Positions 7,873 through 15,999 of a stretch of 64,000 nucleotides of DNA are shown in pieces. The position numbers and the translations under genes were made by a program. The first letter of the stretch is position 1; each line of letters starts with the position of its first letter. Origin of the DNA: Phycisphaerales bacterium UBA5793 (lineage in GTDB: Bacteria > Planctomycetota > Phycisphaerae > Phycisphaerales > UBA5793); NCBI GenBank assembly GCA_002418285.1, contig DIDT01000052.1, positions 186,001 to 250,000 on the forward strand, written 5' to 3'. A model generated the notes under the pieces. The model searched no databases, was not told the DNA's origin, and was given only the letters and a program-made list of their open reading frames with translations.

Positions 7873-8352
7873 ATGGCGCTCGACCTGCGTTGCGCGGTTT
7901 GTGAGCCAAGGGTACGGAACGTGCGTGCTTTGATCGGCCGCGACCTACAGTCCCGCATGCGGCGATTCCAACCCTCGAACATCTGGATCCGCGATCTTGT
8001 TCCGTACCGACTCAGACCATTCAGTGCACCGATAGCACTCGTTGTCTATGCCACCATCGCCGCCTGGTGCTGGATTCAGTCAATCTCGCAGTGGCTCGGT
8101 GGCTCGGGATTGTTCGGCATCGATCTGATCCTGGCACTGGGATTCTCCATCGCAGTGGTTGCAGGCGCGGTACAGCTACCCTCTTGGTACCACAAGGAGC
8201 GGCTTCGCAGAAAGCGAAGCAAGGCGGACGCCATGCTGGCTGCTGCACGCGCCGGCAAATGCGCGCACTGTGGTTACGATCTCACGGGCCTGACAAGCGA
8301 GAAGTGCCCCGAATGCGGAGGGTGGATCGGACGGCATCGCGCCACGCCATGA
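7873..8352 (+). CDS. Membrane protein with C-terminal zinc ribbon (family member 4)
   Basis: 159 residues from the ATG at 7873, which has a GAGGA stretch very close upstream; an ATG at 7957 (131 residues) is an equally reasonable start because the first 28 residues look unlike the family. Two hydrophobic helices (IALVVYATIAAWCWI and LILALGFSIAVVAGAV) are followed by a basic segment with RRKRSK and the ribbon CAHCGYDLTGLTSEKCPECG. Function unknown. A transposase remnant begins 4 bases after its stop. Confidence 0.7.
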   Translation: MALDLRCAVCEPRVRNVRALIGRDLQSRMRRFQPSNIWIRDLVPYRLRPFSAPIALVVYATIAAWCWIQSISQWLGGSGLFGIDLILALGFSIAVVAGAVQLPSWYHKERLRRKRSKADAMLAAARAGKCAHCGYDLTGLTSEKCPECGGWIGRHRATP

Positions 8353-8356
8353 AGTT

Positions 8357-8656
8357 GTGCGCTCACTGAAATTCCAAACAGCCAGCGCATGTTCGTCGAT
8401 CGAGGCCCACTGCAATATTCGCAAGTGGGAGGCTCTGGCCATCAATGTGCGTACGAATCATGTGGACGTTGTCGTGATTGCGGGGGATGCGAAACCTGAG
8501 ACGGTGATGGAGCAGTTCAAGGCGTGGTGCTCCCGACGTTTGAACGAAGAGTGCGCACAATCTCGCAAGTGGTGGACCCCGCACGGCTCGACACGATGGA
8601 TCAATGACGAGCCAAGCCTGGCGGCGGCGATCGAGTATGTGCTGAATCGACAGTAG
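8357..8656 (+). pseudogene. Truncated REP-associated tyrosine transposase (RAYT / Y1 type)
   Basis: The 99-residue frame (GTG at 8357) matches the C-terminal half of RAYT/Y1 transposases: the strand WEALAINVRTNHVDVVV, then KPETVMEQFKAWCSRRLNEE, the KWWTPHGSTRWINDE segment and a final AAIEYVLNRQ helix. Intact relatives have about 150-180 residues, with an N-terminal strand and helix missing here because the frame abuts the preceding gene. The metal-binding HUH motif, normally His-hydrophobic-His after the asparagine, reads H-V-D, which should abolish single-strand cleavage. The tyrosine in EYVLN is still present. I read this as a decayed copy rather than a working enzyme, though a domesticated small protein cannot be excluded. 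Confidence 0.68.
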
Positions 8657-8793
8657 GACATGCGAACGACAGGATTGCTCGAATCCACTCGTCCTCGCTG
8701 GCGCGTCGGTCTGGTTTCGAATGCTCATGACCGGAGTGCGACCAGATGATGCGTGAACTCGCCATGCAACGTGCTCCTCGCGGCTGCTGATCT

Positions 8794-9234
8794 TCAATGA
8801 TCGTCGCTTGTGTTTGACTTCAGATACTCGCGAACCATCTCGTTCGGATCCCCATCCTGCCAGAGAACGGAAAAGGCGCTGCCGTCGGGCCGGGTGACGG
8901 GCGACGCGTTTCCGGCTTGGGCCGGGTCGAAGCTCCAGTCGATGGCGATCATGCCTTGAAGCACGAGGGCGTAGTCTGACTCGTTCGCGTGGGGCGCGCG
9001 GAGAGTGATCTCTGAGCCGCGCGGCGTATCGAGCACGGATAACAAATCGTCCCACGACGTTGGCCAGTGGTTGTCGTGCATTTCGAGGTAGGTAACGAGT
9101 AGTTCGCCGGCATCCCATGCCGAGTAGGCCTCGGGGAGGTGGCGCAGCGTGTAGATCAGCCGGTCGCCGACCCAGAGCACGCATGCCAGTCCCACGATGG
9201 CGGTGAGGCCGATGATCTTGCGACGGCGGGTCAT
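8794..9234 (-). CDS. Small membrane-anchored protein of unknown function
   Basis: 146 residues with a basic N-terminus MTRRRK followed by one hydrophobic helix (IIGLTAIVGLACVLWVGDRLI), then a soluble domain of about 120 residues containing AWDAGELLVTYLEMHDNHWPTSWDDL. This WPxSWDDL-type segment recalls the C-terminal part of pilin-like/DUF1559-type or similar planctomycete exported proteins, but the resemblance is too short to name a family. Its start overlaps the stop of the zinc-ribbon gene upstream by ATGA, so the two are translationally coupled. Confidence 0.65.
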   Translation of the reverse strand: MTRRRKIIGLTAIVGLACVLWVGDRLIYTLRHLPEAYSAWDAGELLVTYLEMHDNHWPTSWDDLLSVLDTPRGSEITLRAPHANESDYALVLQGMIAIDWSFDPAQAGNASPVTRPDGSAFSVLWQDGDPNEMVREYLKSNTSDDH

Positions 9235-9722
9235 GGCGACTTGTTCAACGCCTTGCCACATTCGGTGCAGACTCTTGAGCTTCCTTTTGGATAGCCGCAG
9301 GTCGGACACACATGGTCTGGCCGTCGAGTCAACTGTCGCGTGGAACTGAGCCCAGTGAAGCGGTCGACAGAGTAGGCGAGTAGCCCGCCCACCGCGATCG
9401 GGAGAATGAACATGCGGGCAAGTTGATCTCCTTCGTACGCAAAGCCCGTTGGCGAAGGAAAGCACCCCGCGAGAACGAATGGAATCTGCACAAGTGTCAG
9501 AAGCGACCAGAACAGGGCATGGCGAAGAACGGGCCAACGATTCCAAAGTGATGCGACAACGTAACTTGCCACAACGACCATCGCGTAGACCGACGAGTAC
9601 AGGCCTACTGACACCCAGTCCTCTGCGATTGTGAGCCGCGCCGCACCAAGACACCCCGCCACGGCAATCGCCAGCATTGCTGCGAGCGAGGCCAGGAAAC
9701 GGGACCACCGTACGGTCGGCAT
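9231..9722 (-). CDS. Membrane protein with C-terminal zinc ribbon (family member 5)
   Basis: 163 residues with about four hydrophobic segments (FLASLAAMLAIAVAGCLGAA, YAMVVVASYVVASLW, ALFWSLLTLVQIPFVLAGC and MFILPIAVGGLLAY), more than the other family members, and the ribbon CPTCGYPKGSSRVCTECG at the C-terminus. Coupled by a 4-base overlap to the small membrane protein downstream and starting 6 bases before the hutU stop, so it may be transcribed together with hutU. Function unknown. Confidence 0.72.
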   Translation of the reverse strand: MPTVRWSRFLASLAAMLAIAVAGCLGAARLTIAEDWVSVGLYSSVYAMVVVASYVVASLWNRWPVLRHALFWSLLTLVQIPFVLAGCFPSPTGFAYEGDQLARMFILPIAVGGLLAYSVDRFTGLSSTRQLTRRPDHVCPTCGYPKGSSRVCTECGKALNKSP

Positions 9723-9728
9723 GGACCA

Positions 9729-11384
9729 TCACCCCATTGGAATCTTGACGTGCTGCTCGACGGCACACTGTTTTGCTTCGTCGTAACCCGCGTCGACGTG
9801 GCGGAAGACGCCCATCATGGGGTCGTTCGTGAGAACACGCTTGAGGCGGTTGGCTGCGGCCTCGGTGCCGTCGGCGACGATGACCTGGCCGGCGTGCTGG
9901 CTGAAGCCGATGCCCACGCCGCCGCCGTGGTGGAAACTCACCCAACTGGCGCCGCTTGCGGTGTTGACGAGTGCGTTGAGAATCGCCCAGTCGCTGACGG
10001 CGTCGGTGCCGTCTTTCATCGCTTCGGTCTCGCGGTTGGGGCTTGCGACGGAGCCGCAGTCGAGGTGGTCGCGGCCGATGACGATCGGGGCCTTGACTTT
10101 GCCGGAGCGAACGAGGTCATTGAATGCGAGGCCGGCTTTGTCGCGTTCACCCAGGCCGAGCCAGCAGATCCGCGCGGGCAGACCCTGGAAGGCGATGCGC
10201 TCTTGGGCCATGCGGATCCAGCGGTGGAGCGACTCATCGCGCGGGAACAGCTGGAGGATCGCCTCGTCGGTGGCGCGGATGTCAGCGGGATCGCCGGACA
10301 GCGCCGCCCAGCGGAACGGGCCGCGGCCGCGGCAGAACTGGGGCCGGATGAACGCGGGGACGAAGCCGGGAAATGCGAAGGCTTCACTGAACCCGTTGTC
10401 GTACGCGCGCTGACGGATGTTGTTGCCGTAGTCAAAGACGACCGAGCCGCGGTTCTGGAATTCGACCATGGCCTTGACGTGACGCGTCATGGTGTCGAGG
10501 CTGAGGCGTTCGTACTCGCGCGGATCGTGGCCGCGCAGGTACGCGGCTTCATCGACCGTCAGACCCGACGGCACGTAGGAGAGCACATCGTGCGCGGAAG
10601 TCTGATCCGTGACCGTATCCGGCGTGATGCCGCGCGCGAGCAGCGCTTCGTAGAGATCGGCGGCGTTTTCTTCGACTCCGATTGAGATGGCGCGGCCATC
10701 GTGCGCGTACTGGAGCGCTCGCTCGATGGCGGTGTCCACCGAGTCGGCAACTTCATCAAGATAGCGATCGTGGCGCCGGCGCTCGAGCCGCGTGTGATCG
10801 ACGTCGGCGATGAGGCAGACGCCTTCGTTCATCGTGATTGCGAGCGGCTGTGCGCCGCCCATTCCGCCGCAGCCCGCGGTGAGATTAAGGCGACCCTTGA
10901 GTGTGCCGCCGAAGTGCTGACGGGCGGCTTCGGCGAATGTCTCGTAGGTCCCCTGCACGATGCCCTGCGTGCCAATGTAGATCCACGATCCGGCGGTCAT
11001 CTGACCGAACATCATCAAGCCGCGCGCGCAGAGGCTGTCGAAGTGGTCCTGCGTCGCCCAGTGCGGGACGAGATTGGAATTGGCAATAAGGACGCGCGGC
11101 GCGTCTTCGTGTGTGCGGACAACGCCGACGGGCTTGCCGGATTGCACGAGCAGGGTCTCATCGACGGCGAGGTTTTTGAGCGACTCGATGATCGCGTCGT
11201 AGGCTTCCCACGAGCGAGCCGCCTGCCCGCGACCGCCATAAACGATGAGGTGGTCTGGGTCTTCGGCGACCGCCGGATCGAGGTTGTTCATGAGCATGCG
11301 CATGGCGGCCTCTGCCTGCCAGGTCTTGCAGGATCGCTGGGTGCCGTGCGGTGCGGTGATGTGGTGGTGTGTCGCTGTGGTCAT
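9729..11384 (-). CDS. hutU: Urocanate hydratase
   Basis: Second enzyme of histidine breakdown, converting urocanate to 4-imidazolone-5-propionate with tightly bound NAD. The 551-residue length is typical. Recognisable segments include YGGRGQAARSWEAYD, the NAD-binding TAGCGGMGGAQPLA, DHLDCGSVASPNRETEAM, the signature FQGLPARICWLGLGER whose cysteine is the active-site residue of the family, and HHGGGVGIGFSQHAGQV near the end. The ATG at 11384 has a GGGAG ribosome site; the frame is open for 67 codons further upstream, but that part is not conserved. The other hut genes (hutH, hutI, ftcD) are absent from the window, so this is an isolated hut gene here. Confidence 0.97.
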   Translation of the reverse strand: MTTATHHHITAPHGTQRSCKTWQAEAAMRMLMNNLDPAVAEDPDHLIVYGGRGQAARSWEAYDAIIESLKNLAVDETLLVQSGKPVGVVRTHEDAPRVLIANSNLVPHWATQDHFDSLCARGLMMFGQMTAGSWIYIGTQGIVQGTYETFAEAARQHFGGTLKGRLNLTAGCGGMGGAQPLAITMNEGVCLIADVDHTRLERRRHDRYLDEVADSVDTAIERALQYAHDGRAISIGVEENAADLYEALLARGITPDTVTDQTSAHDVLSYVPSGLTVDEAAYLRGHDPREYERLSLDTMTRHVKAMVEFQNRGSVVFDYGNNIRQRAYDNGFSEAFAFPGFVPAFIRPQFCRGRGPFRWAALSGDPADIRATDEAILQLFPRDESLHRWIRMAQERIAFQGLPARICWLGLGERDKAGLAFNDLVRSGKVKAPIVIGRDHLDCGSVASPNRETEAMKDGTDAVSDWAILNALVNTASGASWVSFHHGGGVGIGFSQHAGQVIVADGTEAAANRLKRVLTNDPMMGVFRHVDAGYDEAKQCAVEQHVKIPMG

Positions 11385-11540
11385 GGCGCTCCCCTGTTCG
11401 ATGATACAGGTTCGAATCGAGCCCGACTGACTCCCTTCACTTTGCTCGATGATCGGCCCGGAATCAAGCGGAAACCCAAAGAATGGGTGCAAATCGGGGA
11501 TTGGAGGCAGTTCTTCGGGCAGGTCGAGAATGGCGGGCCG

Positions 11541-11569
11541 TTGCCCCCTGCCGGGAGGGGGAATATCAT
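11541..11569 (+). promoter_or_regulatory. Candidate promoter for rpsO-pnp
   Basis: TTGCCC (11541-11546), a 17-base spacer and TATCAT (11564-11569) fit a sigma-70-type promoter about 55 bases before rpsO. The G+C-rich spacer contains a small CCCCT/AGGGG inverted repeat. Position and spacing are seen; activity is inferred. Confidence 0.45.
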
Positions 11570-11623
11570 CCCGGATAAGAATCACAAGACGGAAACACCA
11601 GAAAGAGACGAGGAAATTTTTTG

Positions 11624-11893
11624 ATGTCTATCGCACCCGCCGCCAAGACACGGGTCATTACCGATCACGGCCGACACGGCACGGACACCGGTTCACCGGA
11701 AGTCCAGATCGCCGTGCTGACCGCCCGGGTAACGGACCTTACCGAGCACCTCAAGAGTCACCGCCATGATCACCACAGCCGCCGCGGCCTGCTGATGATG
11801 GTCGGCAAGCGCAACCGCCTTCTGCGGTACCTCTCGCGCACCGATCGCGACGGCTATCTCAAACTGATCGAAAAACTGGGCCTGCGCAAGTAA
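11624..11893 (+). CDS. rpsO: 30S ribosomal protein S15
   Basis: 89-residue primary 16S rRNA-binding protein of the small-subunit platform. The conserved run DTGSPEVQIAVLTARV, LTEHLKSHRHDHHSRRGL and VGKRNRLLRYLSRTD is diagnostic, and the length is exactly that of the family. A GAGGAA site precedes the ATG; a TTG one codon upstream is unlikely. Followed 280 bases later by pnp, the classical rpsO-pnp order in which S15 and polynucleotide phosphorylase share a transcript. Confidence 0.98.
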   Translation: MSIAPAAKTRVITDHGRHGTDTGSPEVQIAVLTARVTDLTEHLKSHRHDHHSRRGLLMMVGKRNRLLRYLSRTDRDGYLKLIEKLGLRK

Positions 11894-12100
11894 CCGGGAG
11901 CGTTTCTCTGGTGCGCATCCGGCTGCTAGGACCTTCTTCGCCTTGGCAACGGCGGTTCAATGGGAACCGTTCGATTTCGCTCGCATTCTGCAGCGAACTC
12001 CCCGGGGCGCAGGCGGTCATTCCATCGCATCGGGCGACGGAGTCGGACGCTCGGGCCCGCTGAGCAATCAATCGGCCAACCAGGCAAGCGCTTCCCGGAG

Positions 12101-12119
12101 GTGATCGACATTCGATCAC
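12101..12119 (+). other. Perfect 8-bp hairpin in the pnp leader
   Basis: GTGATCGA (12101-12108) and TCGATCAC (12112-12119) pair around a 3-base loop, 55 bases before the pnp ATG. There is no T tract, so it is not an intrinsic terminator. In enterobacteria a leader stem of pnp is the target of autocontrol through RNase III; whether this stem plays such a part is speculation. The rest of 11894-12173 holds no gene I can support. Confidence 0.4.
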
Positions 12120-12173
12120 GACTCCGCTGGTTTGCATTTGCCGCTGGCCCCAAGAAGGGACAACAAACGAATT

Positions 12174-14321
12174 ATGGCACTTACTCGAGTTGAACGTGAA
12201 ATTGGCGGTCGCACACTCGTCCTTGAAACAGGTCGTATCGCCCGCCAGGCCAGCGCCGCGGTCATGGCGACGTATGGCGGCACCACGGTGCTGGCGACCG
12301 TCGTTCGGGCGCCAGCGCGTCCGGGGCTGGACTTCTTCCCGCTGACCGTGGACTACCGGGAGAAGACGTCGGCGGCCGGCAAGTTCCCCGGCGGGTTCCG
12401 CAAGCGCGAAGGCGCGCCCAATGAAAAAGAAATTCTCACCATGCGGATGATCGACCGGCCGATCCGCCCGCTGTTCCCCGATGGGTTTATCGAAGAAGTG
12501 CAGATCCAGTGCTGGGTCATGAGTCATGACACGCTCAATGACGCTGACGTGCTGGCGGGCACCGCCGCCTCGGCCGCTCTGGCACTAAGCAGTTGTCCCT
12601 TCGAGGGGCCGATTGCGACGGTCCGCATCGGACGCATCGATGACCAGTTTGTCATCAACCCCACCAGCGCTCAGCTCGAGTATTCTGATATCGACCTGGT
12701 GCTTTCGGGCCACAAGGACGGGTTGAACATGATCGAAGTGGGCGCTGCGGAAGTGCCCGACGGCGACGTGATCGGCGCCATGAAGTTTGGCTACGAACAC
12801 ATCAAGGACATCCTCGGCCTAATCGGCGAACTCACCGAGAAGGCTGGCCAGCCCAAGATGCTCGGCGGACTCGTCGTCGTTCCCGATGAGATCACGAATC
12901 TCGTCAAGCAGGAGCTCGGCGATGCGATGACCGAGGCTCGGCAGATTCCCGGCAAGCAAGAGCGATCCGACCGGATCGCAGCGATTGCCAAGGAATTCAT
13001 GGACAAGCACTGCGCCGCTCCCGAGAGCGGCAACTACAACGACGTCGTCGCGCACGCCCAGAAGCAAGGTCACTGCAAGGAAGCCATTCGACTTCTGGAG
13101 AAGAAGACGGCCCGCCGCCTGCTGGCCAAGAAAGGCATCCGCGCCGATGGGCGCGATCTCAAGGTCATTCGTGATCTCGAAATGGAAGTCGGCATCTTCC
13201 AGCGCACGCACGGCTCGGCGTTCTTCCAGCGCGGTGAGACGCAGTCACTCGTTTCGTGCACACTCGGCACGGGGCGCGATGAGCAGATCATCGACGGCCT
13301 GCTTCCCGAGTACTCCAAGAAGTTCACGCTCCACTACAACTTCCCGCCGTTCTGCACGGGCGAGGCCCGGCGCATCACAGGGCCGGGACGTCGCGAGATC
13401 GGCCACGGTGCGCTGGCCGAGCGCAGCCTCGTGGGCGTGCTGCCTGATCCGGAAGAATTCCCCTACACGATCCGCATCGTCTCGGACATCACCGAGTCGA
13501 ACGGCTCATCGTCGATGGCCTCGGTGTGCGGCGGAACGCTGGCAATGATGGATGCGGGAGTTCCCATCAAGAACATCGTCTCTGGCATCTCGATCGGCCG
13601 CGTCACGGATGAAGACACCGGTGAGGAAACCTACATCACCGACATCATCGGCGAAGAGGACTTCTTCGGCGACATGGATTTCAAGATCTGCGGCACGCGC
13701 GACGGCATCACGGGCATTCAGCTCGATCTCAAGGCCCGCGGACTGAACTTTGAGCAGATCGAGCTCATCTTCGCTCAGGCGCGCGAGGGGCGGCTGTTCA
13801 TCATTGACCAGATGGCCAAGGTCATTGCCGAACCGCGTTCGGATATCAGCCAGTTCGCACCGCGCATCATCACGTTGCGCATCAGCCCGGACAACATCGG
13901 CAAGCTCATCGGCCCGGGCGGCAAGACGATTCGCGCCATCCAGGAACGCACGGGCGCCAGCATCGACGTCGACGACGACGGCACCGTGATGATCGCAACC
14001 GCCAACGGCGAGGCGGCGGCCCAGGCGAAGGCCGAAGTCGAAGCCCTGACGGCCGAGGTCAAGGTCGGCACGGTGTACACGGGCAAGGTCGTGGCGGTGA
14101 AGGATTTCGGCTGCTTTGTCGAGATCGCGCCCGGCACGGACGGCATGTGTCACGTCTCCGAACTCGCCGACGGGTTCGTGAAGAACGTGAGCGATGTTGT
14201 GAAGATGGGCGACACGATCAAGGTCAAAGTGATCTCCATCGACGACCAGGGCCGCATCAAGCTGAGCCGCAAGGCCGTGCTGCGTGATGAAGCCAAGCAG
14301 GAAGAGCCGGCGAATTCCTGA
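12174..14321 (+). CDS. pnp: Polyribonucleotide nucleotidyltransferase (PNPase)
   Basis: 715-residue 3'-5' phosphorolytic exoribonuclease, working as a trimer in RNA decay. Domains in order: first RNase PH-like domain (1-~230), helical linker (~240-320), second and catalytic RNase PH domain with ADGRDLKVIRDLEMEVG, FQRGETQSLVSCTLGT, GPGRREIGHGALAERSL and SDITESNGSSSMASVCGGTLAMMDAG, a KH domain with LIGPGGKTIRAIQERTGASIDVDDDGT (~575-620) and an S1 domain with GTVYTGKVVAVKDFGCFVEI (~635-700). The ATG at 12174 is preceded by GAAGGGA; a longer frame from 12132 is not conserved. An intrinsic terminator follows directly. Confidence 0.98.
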   Translation: MALTRVEREIGGRTLVLETGRIARQASAAVMATYGGTTVLATVVRAPARPGLDFFPLTVDYREKTSAAGKFPGGFRKREGAPNEKEILTMRMIDRPIRPLFPDGFIEEVQIQCWVMSHDTLNDADVLAGTAASAALALSSCPFEGPIATVRIGRIDDQFVINPTSAQLEYSDIDLVLSGHKDGLNMIEVGAAEVPDGDVIGAMKFGYEHIKDILGLIGELTEKAGQPKMLGGLVVVPDEITNLVKQELGDAMTEARQIPGKQERSDRIAAIAKEFMDKHCAAPESGNYNDVVAHAQKQGHCKEAIRLLEKKTARRLLAKKGIRADGRDLKVIRDLEMEVGIFQRTHGSAFFQRGETQSLVSCTLGTGRDEQIIDGLLPEYSKKFTLHYNFPPFCTGEARRITGPGRREIGHGALAERSLVGVLPDPEEFPYTIRIVSDITESNGSSSMASVCGGTLAMMDAGVPIKNIVSGISIGRVTDEDTGEETYITDIIGEEDFFGDMDFKICGTRDGITGIQLDLKARGLNFEQIELIFAQAREGRLFIIDQMAKVIAEPRSDISQFAPRIITLRISPDNIGKLIGPGGKTIRAIQERTGASIDVDDDGTVMIATANGEAAAQAKAEVEALTAEVKVGTVYTGKVVAVKDFGCFVEIAPGTDGMCHVSELADGFVKNVSDVVKMGDTIKVKVISIDDQGRIKLSRKAVLRDEAKQEEPANS

Positions 14322-14338
14322 CTTAAGTCGAATCAATG

Positions 14339-14379
14339 AAAGCGGCCGCGCCCGGAGGGGTGCGGCCGCTTTCGTTTTT
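14339..14379 (+). terminator. Intrinsic terminator of pnp
   Basis: An 11-bp stem (AAAGCGGCCGC at 14339-14349 pairing with GCGGCCGCTTT at 14362-14372), a 12-base loop and CGTTTTT afterwards, 17 bases beyond the pnp stop. It also lies just past the stop of the leftward gene at 14390, so it may end transcription from both sides. Confidence 0.85.
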
Positions 14380-14389
14380 CTCAGGTCGT

Positions 14390-15034
14390 TCAGTTCCCCC
14401 ACGGAAACGAGATGCCGACGTAGCCCATCAGCGAGTCGCGGCCGGGGTTTTTCTGCTCGCCCTGCGTGCGTGCGTTAGAGATGTGATGCCAGCGCAGGCC
14501 GGTCATCAGGCGAGCGCCGCCATTGCCGACGGCGATGGTGGCTCCGAGTCCCGCCTGAGGCGTGAAGTCGAAACTTGTACCCTGATCGGGTACATCATCT
14601 GCGGTCCAGAGCAGGCCAGCGCCGGCGTCGCCGTAGACCGTCCAGTTGTCGCCTTTGAGGAAGTGCCAGCGAAACAGGGTATTGAAATTCGTGCCCCATG
14701 TGTTCTGGATCTGGTCGAAGTAAAAAACGCCCAGCTCCAGGTTGACACTGAAATCGGTGGCAATGAAGTACTCGGCGGAGAAGTGCAGGTTGTAATTTTC
14801 GGAGCTGTCGAAGTCGTGAGCCGCGCCGGTGTAAATGGCCCAGCGCCAGGTGTCGGCGGTGCCGAACGGCGCCAGTGGCTCGACCTCGTGAATCGTCGAA
14901 GGCGCCTCATCGGCCTGCGGCTGCACGGTGGTCTCCACTCCCCTGACCAACCAGTCGAAGTCGTCGTCGGCGCTGGCGGTTCTCGCGGTGGCAAGACCGA
15001 TGATCATGAGTACACACGTGCTGTTTCGCATCAT
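14390..15034 (-). CDS. PagL-like lipid A 3-O-deacylase (acyloxyacyl hydrolase) family protein
   Basis: About 214 residues with a signal peptide ending at TASA just before DDDFDW. The mature part alternates short polar and aromatic strands, as expected for an 8-stranded outer-membrane barrel: AIYTGAAHDFDSSENYNLHFSAEYF, FSVNLELGVFYFDQ, WTVYGDAGAGLLW and finally GLRWHHISNARTQGEQKNPGRDSL, which matches the PagL active-site region with the His-x-Ser pair and the NPG turn. PagL removes the 3-position acyl chain of lipid A; the catalytic glutamate of PagL is not evident here (Asp or Ser stands near its place), so activity is uncertain. The C-terminal residues GYVGISFPW end in an aromatic strand typical of outer-membrane proteins. 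Two adjacent ATGs (15034, 15031) and one at 15055 are possible starts. Confidence 0.72.
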   Translation of the reverse strand: MMRNSTCVLMIIGLATARTASADDDFDWLVRGVETTVQPQADEAPSTIHEVEPLAPFGTADTWRWAIYTGAAHDFDSSENYNLHFSAEYFIATDFSVNLELGVFYFDQIQNTWGTNFNTLFRWHFLKGDNWTVYGDAGAGLLWTADDVPDQGTSFDFTPQAGLGATIAVGNGGARLMTGLRWHHISNARTQGEQKNPGRDSLMGYVGISFPWGN

Positions 15035-15144
15035 GTTCGTTCGCTCCGTTCGCAATTCAGTTCAGGCGGGACCGAGGAGGATATGCGCGCCGGGTCGGAC
15101 ATCTGACGAGCCGGGAACGGCGGCAGGTCAGCCGACGTGGAAGC

Positions 15145-15184
15145 AAAACGAAACCCGGCGACTCGCTGTTCGCGAGTCGCCGGG
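15145..15184 (-). terminator. Intrinsic terminator downstream of cysC
   Basis: A perfect 13-bp stem (15154-15166 with 15172-15184, CCCGGCGACTCGC and its complement) around a 5-base loop, followed on the minus strand by TTTCGTTTTG. It lies 60 bases after the cysC stop. The plus-strand side ends in CGGTTTG, so rightward termination would be weaker. Confidence 0.82.
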
Positions 15185-15246
15185 CGGTTTGTTCACATTG
15201 AATGCTGGCTCGAACCGCGGCGAGGTGCCGCACCGGTTCAAATCTC

Positions 15247-15867
15247 TTACGCCGGGCGGATGATGCCCTGTTTGGTAAGGAACTCGACGAGGGCGATGAC
15301 CTCTTCATCGAGCGACATCTCGGCGGTGTTCAGAACCAGTTCAGCCTTTTCGGGGGCTTCGTAGGGATCGTCGATGCCCGTAAAGCCCTTGATCTCGCCG
15401 GCGCGGGCCTTCTTGTAGAGGCCCTTGGGGTCGCGGGCTTCGGCCACTTCGAGGGGCGTTTCGACGTAGACCTCGAAGAACTTCATGCCCCCCTTCTCGG
15501 TCGCTTCGCGGGCGATCTGCCGGTCGCGGAGGTAGGGACTGATGAAGCTGGAGAGAGTGATGATGCCGGCGTCGGCAAAGAGTTTGGCGACTTCGCCGAT
15601 GCGGCGGATGTTCTCAGCCCGATCCTCGGCACTGAATCCGAGGTTCTTGTTGAGGCCGAAGCGGATGTTGTCGCCATCAAGGCGGTAGCAGTGATGGCCG
15701 AGGTTGACAAGGGCGGATTCGAGCGCACAGGCGATTGTGGACTTACCCGACCCTGAGAGCCCGGTGAACCAGAGAACGCAGCCCTGCTGCTTGAGGGCCT
15801 TCCAGCGCTCATCGCGGCTGACTTCGCCCTCGTGCCAGTGTATGTTCGTTGCCTTCTGCTGCGTCAT
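15247..15867 (-). CDS. cysC: Adenylylsulfate (APS) kinase
   Basis: 206-residue kinase that phosphorylates adenosine 5'-phosphosulfate to PAPS. The P-loop GLSGSGKST lies at residues 36-44, followed by the substrate segments RLDGDNIRFGLNKNLGFS, ENIRRIGEVAKLF and SSFISPYLRDR, where the second serine of SSFISP is the family's phosphorylated position. FEVYVETPLEVAEARDPKGLYKKARAGEI and GIDDPYEAPE complete the typical APS kinase. The ATG at 15867 has an AGGAGG site; 15 further codons upstream are open but unconserved. No sulfate adenylyltransferase gene is nearby, so it stands alone and has its own terminator. Confidence 0.96.
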   Translation of the reverse strand: MTQQKATNIHWHEGEVSRDERWKALKQQGCVLWFTGLSGSGKSTIACALESALVNLGHHCYRLDGDNIRFGLNKNLGFSAEDRAENIRRIGEVAKLFADAGIITLSSFISPYLRDRQIAREATEKGGMKFFEVYVETPLEVAEARDPKGLYKKARAGEIKGFTGIDDPYEAPEKAELVLNTAEMSLDEEVIALVEFLTKQGIIRPA

Positions 15868-15999
15868 CGACCGCCTCCTGATTCCGCCGTTTGCGTTGAA
15901 ATATGAGTACACAGACGGGCCGGGGTCTCGGGGACACGAGCCGCGTCGAGAGATGAGCAGTCTAGGCCGCGGCCCGCCCCGTCACCAGTTGACGGCCCC

